Notes: generated by a model not told the origin, from the sequence alone. A stretch of 64,000 bases of DNA from Arenimonas oryziterrae DSM 21050 = YC6267 (GCF_000420545.1 NZ_ATVD01000002.1:124001-188000), one strand, 5' to 3'. Positions 26,278 through 36,219 are shown, counted from the stretch's first letter. Made by a program: numbers and translations.

Positions 26278-27060
26278 TCAGGCATCGCGCGCGGCGCGCC
26301 AGGCGCGCCAGAGCGTTGCCGGCGGGAGCGGCTCGGAAAATCCCCGCCCGCTCGCCAACCGCGCCAGACGCGCCGCATCGAAGCGTCGGCGCCCGCGCCG
26401 GATCAATGCCGCCGGGCCCGGGCAGCGCGCGAGTTCGGTCGCCAGTTCCCCGGCCCAGTCGCGCAGCAGCGCCTCGCCCTGCCCCGCGGCAATCTGGCTG
26501 AGGCTCAGGCCATGGCGCGCGAGCAGATGCATCGGCAGCCGCGCCTGATCCTCGGCCGCGAGTCCTTGCGGCAATCGCTGCAGCAACCAATGGATGGCCA
26601 GCGCGCGCGCGGCCGGCTCCTTGCCGTCGACGGCGAACAACGCGGTTTCGACCGCGATGACGGCCCGCGCGAGCGGCAGAAGCGCCGCGATCGCTTCGGC
26701 GGTATCGGCCGGTCGCGACTCATCGCCAACCGCGTCGAGCAAGGCGCGCCCCAACGCCGGCCACGGTGCAGCCTGCGCGGAAAGCACCTCGGTCAGAGGA
26801 TGACGATGCCGGCCCTGGCCCATGCCGATGAGTTCCTCGGCCCACCAGCCGCATTTCACGCCGGTCACGCGCGCATCGCTGAGCTCGAACAGCGCCTCGC
26901 GCAATTCATGCAACAACGCGCCCCAGGCCAGAAGCCGGTACTGCTCTTCCGGCGCGCAGAACACCGGCAGCACGCGCATCTCGGGCTCGCGCGCCTGCCA
27001 CTTGCCCACGTAATGCGCGATGGCATCGACCGCGGGCACGGTGTCGGAAGAATCTGACAT
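26278..27060 (-). CDS. Squalene/phytoene synthase-like protein, probably non-catalytic
   Basis: A 260-residue helical protein with the general pattern of the squalene/phytoene synthase fold: a helix with LLAWGALLHELREALFE, then KCGWWAEELIG, and a C-terminal helix. The two Asp-rich diphosphate-binding motifs of active prenyl synthases are not seen, so catalysis is doubtful. Similar proteins, such as the NDUFAF6 assembly factor, act without synthase activity. It follows the MupP-like phosphatase gene by 6 bases and is the last gene before folE2. Family assignment is moderate; function is unknown. Confidence 0.55.
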   Translation of the reverse strand: MSDSSDTVPAVDAIAHYVGKWQAREPEMRVLPVFCAPEEQYRLLAWGALLHELREALFELSDARVTGVKCGWWAEELIGMGQGRHRHPLTEVLSAQAAPWPALGRALLDAVGDESRPADTAEAIAALLPLARAVIAVETALFAVDGKEPAARALAIHWLLQRLPQGLAAEDQARLPMHLLARHGLSLSQIAAGQGEALLRDWAGELATELARCPGPAALIRRGRRRFDAARLARLASGRGFSEPLPPATLWRAWRAARDA

Positions 27061-27066
27061 CGGAAT

Positions 27067-27738
27067 TCAGCGAACGAGAATGCCGGGCGCAAGCAGGCCC
27101 GAGGGTTGCTCGACCAGGACATCGGCCTGCCAGGCCGACGGGTCTTCGTGCGCCTCGCGGTATCCCCACAGGGCCGCGATCGATTTCATGCCGGCATGAC
27201 GCGCTGCGATGATGTCGCGCTCGTCGTCGCCGACATACACGGCGTCGGCGGCCTGCACGCCCAGGGTTTCGGCGGCGAGAAACAGCTGGTCGGGATCGGG
27301 TTTCTTGCGCGGCAGCGTGTCGCCGCCGATCAGGACCGCGCAACGCCGACTCCATTGCATCGTCGCGACGACTGCCTCCGCCAGATAGTGCGGCTTGTTG
27401 GTGACGATGCCCCAGCGGGCGCCGGCGCCTTCGATGGCGTGCAGGACGTCTTCGATACCGGCGAACGGCGTGCTGTGTTCGGCGACGGCCTGTGCATACA
27501 CCTCAAGGAATGCCGGCACCAAGGCCTCGCGGGCGGCGGCATCGCGATCGGGGAACGCCACAGCAAGCATCGCCCGCGCGCCCTTGGACACGACGGGCCG
27601 GATCGCGGCGAGCGGCAAGGGCTCGCCGCCCTCGCGCCGCACGATGACGTTGAGCGCATTGAGCAGATCCACGGCACTGTCGACCAGGGTGCCATCGAGA
27701 TCGAACAGCACCACGGGTGTGCAAACCATCAGGCTCAC
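27067..27738 (-). CDS. mupP: HAD phosphatase, N-acetylmuramic acid 6-phosphate phosphatase (MupP)-like
   Basis: A 223-residue HAD hydrolase. Asp13 and Asp15 lie in [11 protein letters not shown], the motif II/III regions read GIVTNKPHY and RKKPDPDQL, and the last motif is GDDERDI. Annotation as phosphoglycolate phosphatase would be usual. However, the gene order mtaD-ubiG-this gene matches that of Pseudomonas, where the gene after ubiG is mupP, and the segment [13 protein letters not shown] resembles MupP as I recall it. MupP dephosphorylates MurNAc-6-phosphate during cell-wall recycling. It overlaps ubiG by 4 bases. Confidence 0.72.
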   Translation of the reverse strand: MSLMVCTPVVLFDLDGTLVDSAVDLLNALNVIVRREGGEPLPLAAIRPVVSKGARAMLAVAFPDRDAAAREALVPAFLEVYAQAVAEHSTPFAGIEDVLHAIEGAGARWGIVTNKPHYLAEAVVATMQWSRRCAVLIGGDTLPRKKPDPDQLFLAAETLGVQAADAVYVGDDERDIIAARHAGMKSIAALWGYREAHEDPSAWQADVLVEQPSGLLAPGILVR

Positions 27739-28436
27739 GCCTTCACCGCGCAGGCCAGGTAGTTGATGTCCGTGCGCCGGTTGACCCAGGCCTTGTGGCG
27801 CAGGGGATCGTAGGCCAGGCCGCTGACGTCCTCGAGGGCGAAACCGGCGTCACGCAGCCACGCGGACAACTCGGCCGGCCGGATGAAACTCTTGTAGTCG
27901 TGCGTACCGCGCGGCAACAGATTGGCGAGGTACTCGGCACCGACGATCGCAACCGCGAATGCCACCGGCGTGCGATTGAGCGTGGACACGAACAAGCGGC
28001 CCCCGGGCTTGAGCAGACGCGCGCAGGCGCGCAGCACGGACGCGGGATCGGGCACGTGCTCGAGCATTTCCATGCAGGTGATCGCGTCGAACGTGCCGGG
28101 CGCTTCCTCGGCCAAGGCTTCGACCGATTGCAGCTTGTAGTGCACGCTCAGGCCCGATTCGAGCAGGTGCAGCTTGGCGATTTCCACGAGCTCGGGCGCG
28201 AGATCGAGCGCGGTGACGTGCGCGCCTTCGCGCGCGAGTGCTTCGCTGAGCAGGCCGCCGCCGCAGCCGACGTCGAGCAGCTGCGCACCGCGCAGGCTCA
28301 CGCGCTCGGCGACATAGCCCAGACGCGCGGGATTGAGTTCGTGCAAGGCGCGCTGCGGACCGTTTTCGTCCCACCAGCGGTTGGCGAGTTCGCCGAACTT
28401 GGTGATTTCGGCCTGACTGACGTTCACGGTGCTCAT
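27735..28436 (-). CDS. ubiG: Ubiquinone biosynthesis O-methyltransferase UbiG
   Basis: A 233-residue SAM-dependent methyltransferase. It begins with the UbiG-specific [20 protein letters not shown]. The SAM site is [16 protein letters not shown], followed by [10 protein letters not shown]. It performs both O-methylations in ubiquinone synthesis at the membrane surface. The ATG at 28436 overlaps the mtaD stop (ATGA) and its own end overlaps the phosphatase gene, so the three are coupled. It matches family length. Confidence 0.95.
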   Translation of the reverse strand: MSTVNVSQAEITKFGELANRWWDENGPQRALHELNPARLGYVAERVSLRGAQLLDVGCGGGLLSEALAREGAHVTALDLAPELVEIAKLHLLESGLSVHYKLQSVEALAEEAPGTFDAITCMEMLEHVPDPASVLRACARLLKPGGRLFVSTLNRTPVAFAVAIVGAEYLANLLPRGTHDYKSFIRPAELSAWLRDAGFALEDVSGLAYDPLRHKAWVNRRTDINYLACAVKA

Positions 28437-29776
28437 GACTGCTTCCCGATCGCGGCGATGCGCCGCTGCCACTGTCCGGCCTTGGCGCGCAGCGCGACCG
28501 AATCCATGTCGACGAGTTCGCCGTCGGCGAGCTTGCGCTGGCCGGCGATCCAGACATCGCGGACCTGATGCCGGCCGGTCGCGTACACCAGTTGCGAAAT
28601 CACGTGATAGAGCGGTTGCGTTTCCAGTGCGTCCATCGACACCAGGCTCAGGTCGGCCTGCTTGCCGACGGTGATGCTGCCGATGCGGTCGTCCATGCCG
28701 ATCGCCTTCGCACCGCCGAGGGTGGCAATGCGCAGGGCGCTGGCGGCGTCGAGCGCGGTCGCGTCCATCGCCACGCCCTTGGCCAGCAGCGCGGCGGTAC
28801 GCATTTCGTCGAACATATCGAGATCGTTGTTGCTCGCGCAGCCGTCCGTGCCCAGGCCAATGTTGACGCCGGCGCGGCGCAGTTTCTCGATCGGGCTGAA
28901 ACCCGAGGCGAGTTTGAGGTTGGATTGCGGGCAATGCAGGACCGAGGTGCCGCGTTCGGCGCACAAGGCGATTTCCGCGTCGGTCAGCTGGGTCATGTGC
29001 ACGGCGATCAGGCGTTCGTTGACCAGGCCCAGACGATCCAGGCGCGCGAGCGGGCGCTGGCCGTGCTGCTTGATGGAATCCTCGATTTCCTGCGCGGTTT
29101 CATGCACATGGCAATGCACGGGCACGTCCAGCTGTTCGGCGAGCATGCGGATGCGCTCGAAACTCGCATCGCCTACCGTGTACGGCGCATGCGGCGCGAA
29201 CGACAGGCGCACGAGGGAATCGCGCCGGTAGTTGTCGTGGACTTCCAGGCCCTTGTCGAAGTATTCGGCTGTGCTCGCGGCCCAGGCCGACGGGAACTCG
29301 ATGACCGGCAGGCCGACCAGCGCGCGAAAGCCGAGGCGGCGATAGGTCGCGGCCTGGGCATCGGGGAAGAAATAGCTTTCGTTGCAGCAGGTGGTACCGC
29401 CGCGAAGCATCTCCGCGACCGCGAGCTCGCAACCGTCGGCGACGAATTCCGGACTCATCACCGAGGCCTCGATCGGCCAGACGTGTTCGGTGAGCCAGGG
29501 CATCAGCGGCAGATCGTCCGCAACGCCGCGCATGAGCGTCATCGGATTGTGCGTGTGGGCATTGACCAGGCCGGGAATCAACGCGGCCTCGGGCCGGCTG
29601 ACGGTCTGGGCGGGTGCGTAAGTCGCGCGCGCTTCGGCGCGCGGCAGCACGGCGATGATCGCGCCGCCGGAAACAGCGACGGCGTGGTCGGTGAGGACCA
29701 CGCCGTGCGGTTCGACGGGCACCACCCAGCCGGCTTCGATCAGGAGATCACAGGGCAGCAGGGGGTCGTCGGTCAT
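28433..29776 (-). CDS. mtaD: 5-methylthioadenosine/S-adenosylhomocysteine deaminase (TRZ/ATZ family)
   Basis: A 447-residue amidohydrolase. Metal ligands are in [10 protein letters not shown] (His74, His76), HCHVHET, and the aspartate of [15 protein letters not shown]. It most resembles the enzymes annotated MtaD that deaminate 5-methylthioadenosine or adenosylhomocysteine. In Pseudomonas the same gene precedes ubiG. It lies 23 bases after efp with no terminator between, so transcription may continue from efp. The ribosome site before its ATG is poor. Confidence 0.85.
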   Translation of the reverse strand: MTDDPLLPCDLLIEAGWVVPVEPHGVVLTDHAVAVSGGAIIAVLPRAEARATYAPAQTVSRPEAALIPGLVNAHTHNPMTLMRGVADDLPLMPWLTEHVWPIEASVMSPEFVADGCELAVAEMLRGGTTCCNESYFFPDAQAATYRRLGFRALVGLPVIEFPSAWAASTAEYFDKGLEVHDNYRRDSLVRLSFAPHAPYTVGDASFERIRMLAEQLDVPVHCHVHETAQEIEDSIKQHGQRPLARLDRLGLVNERLIAVHMTQLTDAEIALCAERGTSVLHCPQSNLKLASGFSPIEKLRRAGVNIGLGTDGCASNNDLDMFDEMRTAALLAKGVAMDATALDAASALRIATLGGAKAIGMDDRIGSITVGKQADLSLVSMDALETQPLYHVISQLVYATGRHQVRDVWIAGQRKLADGELVDMDSVALRAKAGQWQRRIAAIGKQS

Positions 29777-29799
29777 CAAATTTTTCCGTGGCAGGGGGC

Positions 29800-30366
29800 T
29801 TACTTCACGCGGCTGACGTATTCGCCGGTGCGCGTGTCGACCTTGATGATTTCGTCCTGGCCGACGAACAGCGGCACGCGGACCACGGCACCGGTTTCGA
29901 GCTTGGCCGGCTTGCCGCCGCCGCCCGAGGTGTCGCCGCGCACGCCCGGATCGGTCTCGACGATCTTGAGCTCGACGAAGTTCGGCGCCTGCACGGCGAT
30001 CGGCGTGCCGTTCCACAGCGTGACCACGCAGGGCTCTTCGCCCTTGAGCCAGTTCTTGGTCTCGCCCACGCCCGTGGCGTCGGCCTGGACCTGCTCGAAG
30101 GTTTCCTGCTGCATGAAGTGCCAGTACTCGCCGTCGCTGTAGAGGAACTGCATGTCCGTGTCCATGACGTCGGCGGCCTCGAGGTTGTCGGTGGCCTTCA
30201 TCGTCAGTTCGACCACGCGGCCGGTCTTGATGAAGCGGTACTTCACGCGGGTAAAGGCCTGGCCCTTGCCCGGCTTGACGTATTCGGTGTCGGTGATGAC
30301 GCACGGCTCGCTGTTGACGATGATCTTCATGCCGTTCTTGACGTCGTTCATGCCGTAGCTGGCCAT
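29800..30366 (-). CDS. efp: Translation elongation factor P
   Basis: A 188-residue factor that rescues ribosomes stalled at polyproline. Lys34 at the tip of domain I, in KPGKGQAF, is the site of beta-lysylation by EpmA after EpmB makes beta-lysine. The EpmB gene lies divergently 98 bases away, supporting that modification here. AGGAG lies before the ATG at 30366. The KOW-like domain I and two OB domains are complete. It may be the first gene of the mtaD-ubiG-mupP operon. Confidence 0.97.
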   Translation of the reverse strand: MASYGMNDVKNGMKIIVNSEPCVITDTEYVKPGKGQAFTRVKYRFIKTGRVVELTMKATDNLEAADVMDTDMQFLYSDGEYWHFMQQETFEQVQADATGVGETKNWLKGEEPCVVTLWNGTPIAVQAPNFVELKIVETDPGVRGDTSGGGGKPAKLETGAVVRVPLFVGQDEIIKVDTRTGEYVSRVK

Positions 30367-30393
30367 GGGTAAAGCTCCTGAAAAACCGCGCCG

Positions 30394-30422
30394 CTGATGC
30401 CATCGCTGGCGGCGGCTACAAT
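30394..30422 (+). promoter_or_regulatory. Promoter of epmB in the divergent efp/epmB gap
   Basis: CTGATG (30394-30399) and TACAAT (30417-30422) are 17 bases apart on the plus strand. The same A+T patch read on the minus strand gives TATTGT, a possible -10 for efp, so the two promoters would overlap and compete. Confidence 0.5.
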
Positions 30423-30464
30423 AGATGGACGAATCGGGGCCAACCGGCCCTGCGCTAGCCCGCC

Positions 30465-31469
30465 ATGATAACCGCCCCAACCCCCACTCCCCAAGCCAAG
30501 TCCTGGCAGCTGCACTGGCGCGAGGCCGTCCGCGATCCGCGCGAGCTCCTGCGCCTGCTCGGCCTGGATGCCGAAGCGGCCCGGATTTCCGAGACGGCCG
30601 CGGCCCAGTTCCCGCTGCGGGTCCCGCGCGGCTTCGTAGCCCGCATGCAGCCCGGCGACCTGGGCGACCCCCTGCTGCGGCAGGTCCTCCCGGTCGTCGA
30701 TGAAGACCGCCTCGTGGCCGGCTTCGACCTAGACGCGGTGGGCGACGCGGCCGCGCGCGGCGCGACCGGCCTCATCCATAAATACGAAGGCCGCGCGTTG
30801 CTGATCGCGACCGGCAGCTGCGCCGTGCACTGCCGCTACTGTTTCCGGCGGCACTTCCCCTACGGCGAAGAAACCGCCGCAGCGAACCACTGGCAGGCCG
30901 CCCTCGACTACCTGCGCGCCGATCCGGGTATCAGCGAGGTGCTGCTCTCGGGCGGCGACCCCCTGTCCCTGGCGACGGGCAAACTCGCCGAACTCACCGA
31001 TGCCCTCAGGACCCTGCCCCAGATCCGCCGTCTGCGCCTGCATACGCGCCTGCCCGTGGTCCTGCCCGAGCGCATCGACGAGGAACTGCTGACCTGGCTG
31101 GCGCGACTGCCCTGGCCGGTGGTCGTGGTCATCCACGCCAACCACGCCCGCGAGATCGACGCCTCGGTCGGCCAGGCGGTGGCCGCGCTGCGCCGCACCG
31201 GCGCGACCGTGCTCAACCAGGCCGTGCTGCTGCGTGGAATCAACGACGAGGCCGGCCGCCTCGCCGAGCTGTCCGAGCGCCTGTTCGAGATCGGCGTGCT
31301 GCCCTACTACCTGCATCAGCTCGACCGCGTCGCGGGCGCGGCCCATTTCGAAGTCGACGATGCCACGGCGATCGCACTGCATCGTGAACTCATGACCCGG
31401 CTTCCGGGCTATCTTGTCCCCCGGCTGGTCCGGGAAATTCCCGGCGAGGCCAGCAAGACCCCGGTGTGA
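30465..31469 (+). CDS. epmB: EF-P beta-lysylation protein EpmB (lysine 2,3-aminomutase family)
   Basis: A 334-residue radical SAM enzyme. The iron-sulfur cysteines are Cys119, Cys123 and Cys126 in [22 protein letters not shown] and the C-terminal PLP region with [10 protein letters not shown] follow. It converts L-alpha-lysine to beta-lysine for attachment to EF-P. It is shorter than clostridial lysine aminomutase, as EpmB is. It is transcribed away from efp. Confidence 0.95.
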   Translation: MITAPTPTPQAKSWQLHWREAVRDPRELLRLLGLDAEAARISETAAAQFPLRVPRGFVARMQPGDLGDPLLRQVLPVVDEDRLVAGFDLDAVGDAAARGATGLIHKYEGRALLIATGSCAVHCRYCFRRHFPYGEETAAANHWQAALDYLRADPGISEVLLSGGDPLSLATGKLAELTDALRTLPQIRRLRLHTRLPVVLPERIDEELLTWLARLPWPVVVVIHANHAREIDASVGQAVAALRRTGATVLNQAVLLRGINDEAGRLAELSERLFEIGVLPYYLHQLDRVAGAAHFEVDDATAIALHRELMTRLPGYLVPRLVREIPGEASKTPV

Positions 31470-31544
31470 TTGGCTTTCGCCCACATGCTTCTGGTATTGT
31501 TGAAAGCCCACGTGCAAGTCCTTGAACAATAAGGAGTGCCATAG

Positions 31545-33620
31545 ATGGCACAGCAGGACGCAGTGATCCGCCTGCTTTTGGTCGAAGACCAGCTGGAAGA
31601 CGCTGAACACCTCATCAGCATGCTGCGCAATGGCGGCATGGCAATCCGTCCGCAACGTCCTGAATCCTCGGACGAGCTCGATGCGCTGCTCGCCAACCAG
31701 AGCATCGACGTCGTGCTGGCCGGCTATACGGCCAAGTACATCGATTTCACCAGCGTCGCCAAGCGCGTCGAAGCCACCGGCAAGGATATTCCGGTGCTCG
31801 CGTCGACGGTCGCGCTGGATGAGGCCACCGTGCTCGGCGCCATCGCCGCCGGTGCCCGCGACGTCGCCCTGCGCACCAAACCCGAACATGTCCAGTTCGT
31901 CGTGCGCAACGAATTCAACGCCCTGCTCGCCCGCCGCGGCCTTCGCCACATCGAAGCGGCCCTGCGCGAGACCGAGCGCCGCTGCGACGCGCTGATTTCC
32001 TCGTCGCGCGATCCGATCGCCTACGTGCACGAAGGCATGCATATCCGCGCGAACCAGGCCTATCTGGAAATGTTCGGTTTCGAAGGCTTCGACGAGATCG
32101 AGGGCCTGTCGGTGCTGGATCTCATCGCACCGGCCAACGCCGATACGTTCAAACAGTTGCTCAAGAAGATCAGCAAGGGCGAAGCGCCGCCGCGCCAGCT
32201 GGAAATCGGCGCGCAGCGCGTGGACGGCAGCAAATTCGACGCCGTCATGGAGTTCACGCCGGCGACTTACGAAGGCGAATCCTGCCTGCAGATCGTGTTC
32301 CGCCAGCAGACCGTCGATGCCAACATGGCCGCCGAGCTGGACAATCTGCGCCAGCGCGATCCGCTGACCAGTCTGTACAACCGCCAGTACTTCATGACCG
32401 AAGTCGAGACCGCGGTCGCCGCCGCCGCCGACGGCAAGGGCAAGCAGTCGCTGCTGCTGGTCGAGCCGGACAACTACGAAGCGCGCGTCGACGAAATCGG
32501 CCTGGCATTGGCCGACGATCTGCTCAAGGAGATCGCCAAGCGCCTGTCGGCGAACCTCGAAGGTGAGCCCGTCGTCGCCCGCTTCAGCGATCACACGTTC
32601 GCCGTGCTCTGCCACGATCACGACCACAAGCAGACCCAGGCGCAGGCCGAGCGCATCCGCGCCGCCTTCGACGGCCACGTGCTGGACCTGGGCAAGCAGT
32701 CGATCACGATGACCGTGAGCATCGGCGGCGTGCAAATCGGCGAGAAGATCGCCAGCGTTCCGCAGGTACTGGGCAAATCCAATCAGTGCCTGCAATCGGC
32801 CGAAGGCGTGGGCGGCAACCGCATCGAGATCTTCGATCCGGCCGCACGCGACCGCGCCGAGGAAGAACGCCTGCAGGCCTGGGTGCAGCGCATCAAGGAA
32901 GCTCTCAGCGAAGACCAGTTCGTGCTCAATTTCCAGCCGATGATCAGCCTCACCGGCGATCCGGCGGAAAACTACGAAGTGCTCGTGCGCATGAAGGCCC
33001 CGTCCGGCGAAATCGTCTCGCCCGACCAGTTCATGCCCATCGCCGAGGAACATGGCCTGCTTACCGACATCGATCGCTGGGTCATCGGCCGCACGATCGC
33101 GTTGCTCGCCGAGCGCAAGAAGGCCGACAAAGACACGACGCTGTACGTGAAGCTCACCCCGGCCTCGCTGGCCGAAGGCGATCTGCACAACTTCATCAGC
33201 ACCCAGCTCAAGGCGAACGGCGTCACCGGCGACAAACTGGTGCTGCAGCTGCCGGAATCGAAGATCTACACGCATCTGCGCCCGCTGCAGGCGTTCCAGA
33301 AGATCGTCGGCGCGTTCGGCGTGCGTCTGTGCCTGGAGCAGTTCGGCACCAGCCTCAACTCGTTCCAGATGCTGTCGCATTTCGACCCGGCGATCCTCAA
33401 GATCGACCGCAGCTTCATCCTCGAGCTTGCCAAGAACGCCGACAGCCAGAAGAAGGTGCGCGAGTTCGCCGAGGAAGCGCGCAAGCGCGGCAAGATGACC
33501 ATCGCCGAGTTCGTGTCCGACGCCGGCAGCATGACCGTGCTGTTCTCGATCGGCGTGGATCTGGTGCAGGGCAACTTCCTTGCGCCACCGGCACCGACGA
33601 TGAACTACGAGTTCGGCTGA
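31545..33620 (+). CDS. fimX: FimX-like c-di-GMP receptor with degenerate GGDEF and EAL domains
   Basis: A 691-residue protein, the length of Pseudomonas FimX. Domains in order: a receiver-like domain (1-125) whose phospho-acceptor region reads DVVLAGYTAK with no aspartate; a PAS domain (about 145-255); a GGDEF domain (262-430) where the motif is FSDHTF at 347; and an EAL domain (445-691) where EAL is EVL at 478-480. FimX-type proteins bind c-di-GMP without making or breaking it and control type IV pilus assembly at the cell pole. AAGGAG precedes the ATG. No pil genes are in the window. Confidence 0.88.
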   Translation: MAQQDAVIRLLLVEDQLEDAEHLISMLRNGGMAIRPQRPESSDELDALLANQSIDVVLAGYTAKYIDFTSVAKRVEATGKDIPVLASTVALDEATVLGAIAAGARDVALRTKPEHVQFVVRNEFNALLARRGLRHIEAALRETERRCDALISSSRDPIAYVHEGMHIRANQAYLEMFGFEGFDEIEGLSVLDLIAPANADTFKQLLKKISKGEAPPRQLEIGAQRVDGSKFDAVMEFTPATYEGESCLQIVFRQQTVDANMAAELDNLRQRDPLTSLYNRQYFMTEVETAVAAAADGKGKQSLLLVEPDNYEARVDEIGLALADDLLKEIAKRLSANLEGEPVVARFSDHTFAVLCHDHDHKQTQAQAERIRAAFDGHVLDLGKQSITMTVSIGGVQIGEKIASVPQVLGKSNQCLQSAEGVGGNRIEIFDPAARDRAEEERLQAWVQRIKEALSEDQFVLNFQPMISLTGDPAENYEVLVRMKAPSGEIVSPDQFMPIAEEHGLLTDIDRWVIGRTIALLAERKKADKDTTLYVKLTPASLAEGDLHNFISTQLKANGVTGDKLVLQLPESKIYTHLRPLQAFQKIVGAFGVRLCLEQFGTSLNSFQMLSHFDPAILKIDRSFILELAKNADSQKKVREFAEEARKRGKMTIAEFVSDAGSMTVLFSIGVDLVQGNFLAPPAPTMNYEFG

Positions 33621-33650
33621 GCGACGCCCCGCGGCGTTCCATCCGGACAG

Positions 33651-33678
33651 AAAAAACCCGCCGAAAGGCGGGTTTTTT
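33651..33678. terminator. Bidirectional intrinsic terminator between fimX and htpX
   Basis: AAAAAACCCGCC (33651-33662), loop GAAA, GGCGGGTTTTTT (33667-33678): a perfect stem with U-runs in both directions, so it can end both converging transcripts. Confidence 0.95.
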
Positions 33679-33698
33679 CGTTACAGCGCACGCAAACC

Positions 33699-34574
33699 TC
33701 AGGATTCGCGCAGCTTCTGGATGCGCACTTCCAGCGGCGGGTGACTCATGAAGAGCCCCTGCACGCCGCGCGCGATGCTGCCGGAAATACCGAAGGCACT
33801 GATCGCCGTCGGCAAGGCCGCCGCCTGGCCGTGATTGAGCGCCAGACGCTCCAGCGCCGCGATCATCTTTTCCTTGCCGGCCAGACGGGCACCGCCGGCA
33901 TCGGCGTGGAATTCGCGCCAGCGGCTGAACCACATGACCACGATCTGGGCGAGCAGGCCGAACGCGATATTCAGCAAGGTCACGATCAGAATGTAGGCCA
34001 GGCCACCGCCCTCACGATTACCGAAGATGGCCGAGTCGATGATGCGGCCGACCACGCGCGACAACACGATCACGAAGGTGTTCAGCACACCCTGGATCAG
34101 CGCCATCGTCACCATGTCGCCGTTGGCTGCGTGGCTGATTTCGTGTCCGAGCACCGCTTCGGCTTCATCACGACTCATCGATCGCAGCAGGCCGGTCGAC
34201 ACCGCGACCAGCGAATTGTTGCGGCTCGGTCCAGTCGCGAAGGCATTGATGTCGGGGGCATCGTAGATGCCGACCTCCGGCATCTTGATGCCGGCCGCGT
34301 CGGCTTGGCGGCGCACCGTCGACACCAGCCACTGCTCGAGCTCGTTGCTCGGCTGCTCGATCACGTGCATGCCGGTCGAGCGCTTGGCGACCCATTTGGA
34401 GATGAGCAGCGAAATCATCGCGCCGCCAAAGCCAGCCAGCGTGGCGATGACCAGGGTGATCCCGGTATTGCCCAGCCGGATGCCGAAGTAACCCTCCAGC
34501 ACCATGAGCACCAAATTCAGCAGGACGATGACCGCCAGGTTGGTGGCCAGGAACAGACCGATTCGCTTGAACAT
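33699..34574 (-). CDS. htpX: Membrane zinc protease HtpX
   Basis: A 291-residue inner-membrane metalloprotease for quality control of membrane proteins. Two N-terminal transmembrane helices precede the zinc motif HEISH (His144-His148); two more helices follow, then the third ligand region RWREFHADAGGARL. MFKRIGLFLATNLAVI is the classic HtpX start. GGAG precedes the ATG at 34574. It usually responds to envelope stress (Cpx or sigma-32 in E. coli). No such site was identified in the 99-base gap to gluQ. Confidence 0.95.
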   Translation of the reverse strand: MFKRIGLFLATNLAVIVLLNLVLMVLEGYFGIRLGNTGITLVIATLAGFGGAMISLLISKWVAKRSTGMHVIEQPSNELEQWLVSTVRRQADAAGIKMPEVGIYDAPDINAFATGPSRNNSLVAVSTGLLRSMSRDEAEAVLGHEISHAANGDMVTMALIQGVLNTFVIVLSRVVGRIIDSAIFGNREGGGLAYILIVTLLNIAFGLLAQIVVMWFSRWREFHADAGGARLAGKEKMIAALERLALNHGQAAALPTAISAFGISGSIARGVQGLFMSHPPLEVRIQKLRES

Positions 34575-34673
34575 GCATTTTCTCCGTGCCGGCGCAGGGC
34601 CGGCGTCAAGGCAACAGATGGAGCAGTTCCCTGCTAAATTCAAGATGATACCCATCTCGCCAGGCATTGCCTC

Positions 34674-35582
34674 TTGAGTCCGCCCGCCGTCGTCTCGCCC
34701 TACCGCGGCCGCTTCGCGCCCTCGCCCACCGGCCCCCTGCATCTGGGCTCGCTTCTCGCGGCGCTGGGCAGCTGGCTCATCGCGCGTCATCACAACGGTG
34801 AATGGCTGTTGCGCGTGGAGGACATCGATCCGCCGCGTGAAGTCGCCGGCGCCGCAAGCGAGCAGATCCGCGTGCTGGAGGCGTTCGGCCTGGTGTCCGA
34901 CCACCCCGTCGTCTGGCAGAGCCGGCGCAGCGATCTGTACGCCGCCGCCCTGCGCCGCCTGCTCGATCAGGGCGACGCGTTCACCTGCCGGTGCAGCCGC
35001 AGCGACCTGATGGCGAGCGATGGCCTGCATCGGCAATGCGTCGCGCATCCTTCCGGACGCGTGCACGCCTATCGACTGCGCGTACCGGACGCGACGCTCG
35101 GCTTCGACGATCGCCTGCGCGGCCGGTACGAACAATCGCTGCGCCAGCAGGTCGGCGATGTCGTGCTCAAACGTGCGGACGGGCTCTGGGCCTACCAGCT
35201 GGCCGTCGTGGTCGATGACGGCGAACAGGGCATCACTGACGTCGTGCGCGGCGCCGACCTGCTCGACTCCACGCCGCGGCAGATCCTGCTGCAGCAGCGG
35301 CTCGGCTTGCCCACGCCGACCTATGCGCACCTGCCCCTGCTGCTGGATGAAAAAGGCAGCAAATTGAGCAAGTCGACAGCGAGTCTGCCCGTCGATCCGG
35401 ACGATCCCTTGCCGGCCTTGCGCCTGGTCTACGGTGCGCTCGGGCAGCCGACAGCAGCACTAGGCACCGGGCAAACCACCAGCGTGCTCCAACGCGCGCT
35501 GGCAAGCTTTGATCCGGCTCTCATTCCTGCCAAGGAACGGCGTGTTATCGACCTTCACCCGGGCGCCTTTCCATACGCCTGA
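34674..35582 (+). CDS. gluQ: Glutamyl-Q tRNA(Asp) synthetase
   Basis: A 302-residue truncated glutamyl-tRNA synthetase lacking the anticodon-binding domain. The HIGH-type motif is RFAPSPTGPLHLGSLLAAL and the KMSKS-type is KLSKS. A Cys-x-Cys pair followed by a distant Cys (FTCRCS...RQC) may bind zinc. It attaches glutamate to the queuosine base of tRNA-Asp, so queuosine must be made or salvaged. The start is TTG at 34674 with a weak ribosome site. Divergent from htpX. Confidence 0.92.
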   Translation: MSPPAVVSPYRGRFAPSPTGPLHLGSLLAALGSWLIARHHNGEWLLRVEDIDPPREVAGAASEQIRVLEAFGLVSDHPVVWQSRRSDLYAAALRRLLDQGDAFTCRCSRSDLMASDGLHRQCVAHPSGRVHAYRLRVPDATLGFDDRLRGRYEQSLRQQVGDVVLKRADGLWAYQLAVVVDDGEQGITDVVRGADLLDSTPRQILLQQRLGLPTPTYAHLPLLLDEKGSKLSKSTASLPVDPDDPLPALRLVYGALGQPTAALGTGQTTSVLQRALASFDPALIPAKERRVIDLHPGAFPYA

Positions 35583-35620
35583 TCGTGCTTAGCGGCTGTG
35601 CAGAATAATCACCACCCGTG

Positions 35621-35645
35621 CGCTTGCAAGCGGCCTGTCGACAGG
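35621..35645. promoter_or_regulatory. Two adjacent perfect palindromes upstream of phaR
   Basis: CGCTTGCAAGCG (35621-35632) and CCTGTCGACAGG (35634-35645) are each perfect 12-bp palindromes separated by one base. They lie 53 bases before the phaR start. PhaR proteins repress their own gene by binding TGC/GCA palindromes in other bacteria, so the first is a plausible operator. This is inference. Confidence 0.45.
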
Positions 35646-35697
35646 CGATGCTCAGCCTCTTCGCGGCCGTCTTTTGCGGCTGCATTCCGGGGTGGTC

Positions 35698-36219
35698 ATG
35701 TCACAAGTACGCATCATCAAGAAGTATCCGAATCGTCGTCTTTACGACACCGAGATATCGAGTTACGTCACGTTGGAGGATCTTCGCCAACTGATCGTCG
35801 ACGGCGAAAGCATCGAAGTGCGCGACGCACGCAGCGGCAACGACCTGACGCGATCGGTCCTGCTGCAAATCATCGCCGAGCATGAGGATATCGGTCAGCC
35901 GATTTTCTCGACCTTGCTGCTCAGTCAACTCATTCGCCTGTACGGCGATTCGTTGCAGGGCGTCATTGGAAGTTATCTCGAGCGCAGCCTGCAATCGTTC
36001 AACGAACAGCAGCAGCAGATCCGCGGCCATCTCGGCAGCCTGATGGGCCAGACGCCGTGGTCGCTGATCAACCAGATCACCGAGCGCAACATGGAAATCT
36101 GGAAGGGCGTGCAGCAGGGCCTGATGAACGGCCTGTCGACGCCGCCGGAAAAACCCAAGGCGACGGTCAAACCCGTGGCCAAGCCGCGTAGCCGCGCGCG
36201 GGTCAGCGTCAGGCAATGA
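35698..36219 (+). CDS. phaR: Polyhydroxyalkanoate synthesis regulator PhaR
   Basis: A 173-residue DNA-binding regulator. The N-terminal PHB/PHA accumulation domain reads IIKKYPNRRLYDTEISSYVT, followed by a helical region, FNEQQQQIRGHLGSLMGQTP, and a basic C-terminal tail. PhaR senses PHA granules and represses phasin genes. The ATG at 35698 has GGGGTGG upstream. It overlaps phaB by 4 bases. No PHA synthase or phasin gene is in the window. Confidence 0.9.
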   Translation: MSQVRIIKKYPNRRLYDTEISSYVTLEDLRQLIVDGESIEVRDARSGNDLTRSVLLQIIAEHEDIGQPIFSTLLLSQLIRLYGDSLQGVIGSYLERSLQSFNEQQQQIRGHLGSLMGQTPWSLINQITERNMEIWKGVQQGLMNGLSTPPEKPKATVKPVAKPRSRARVSVRQ

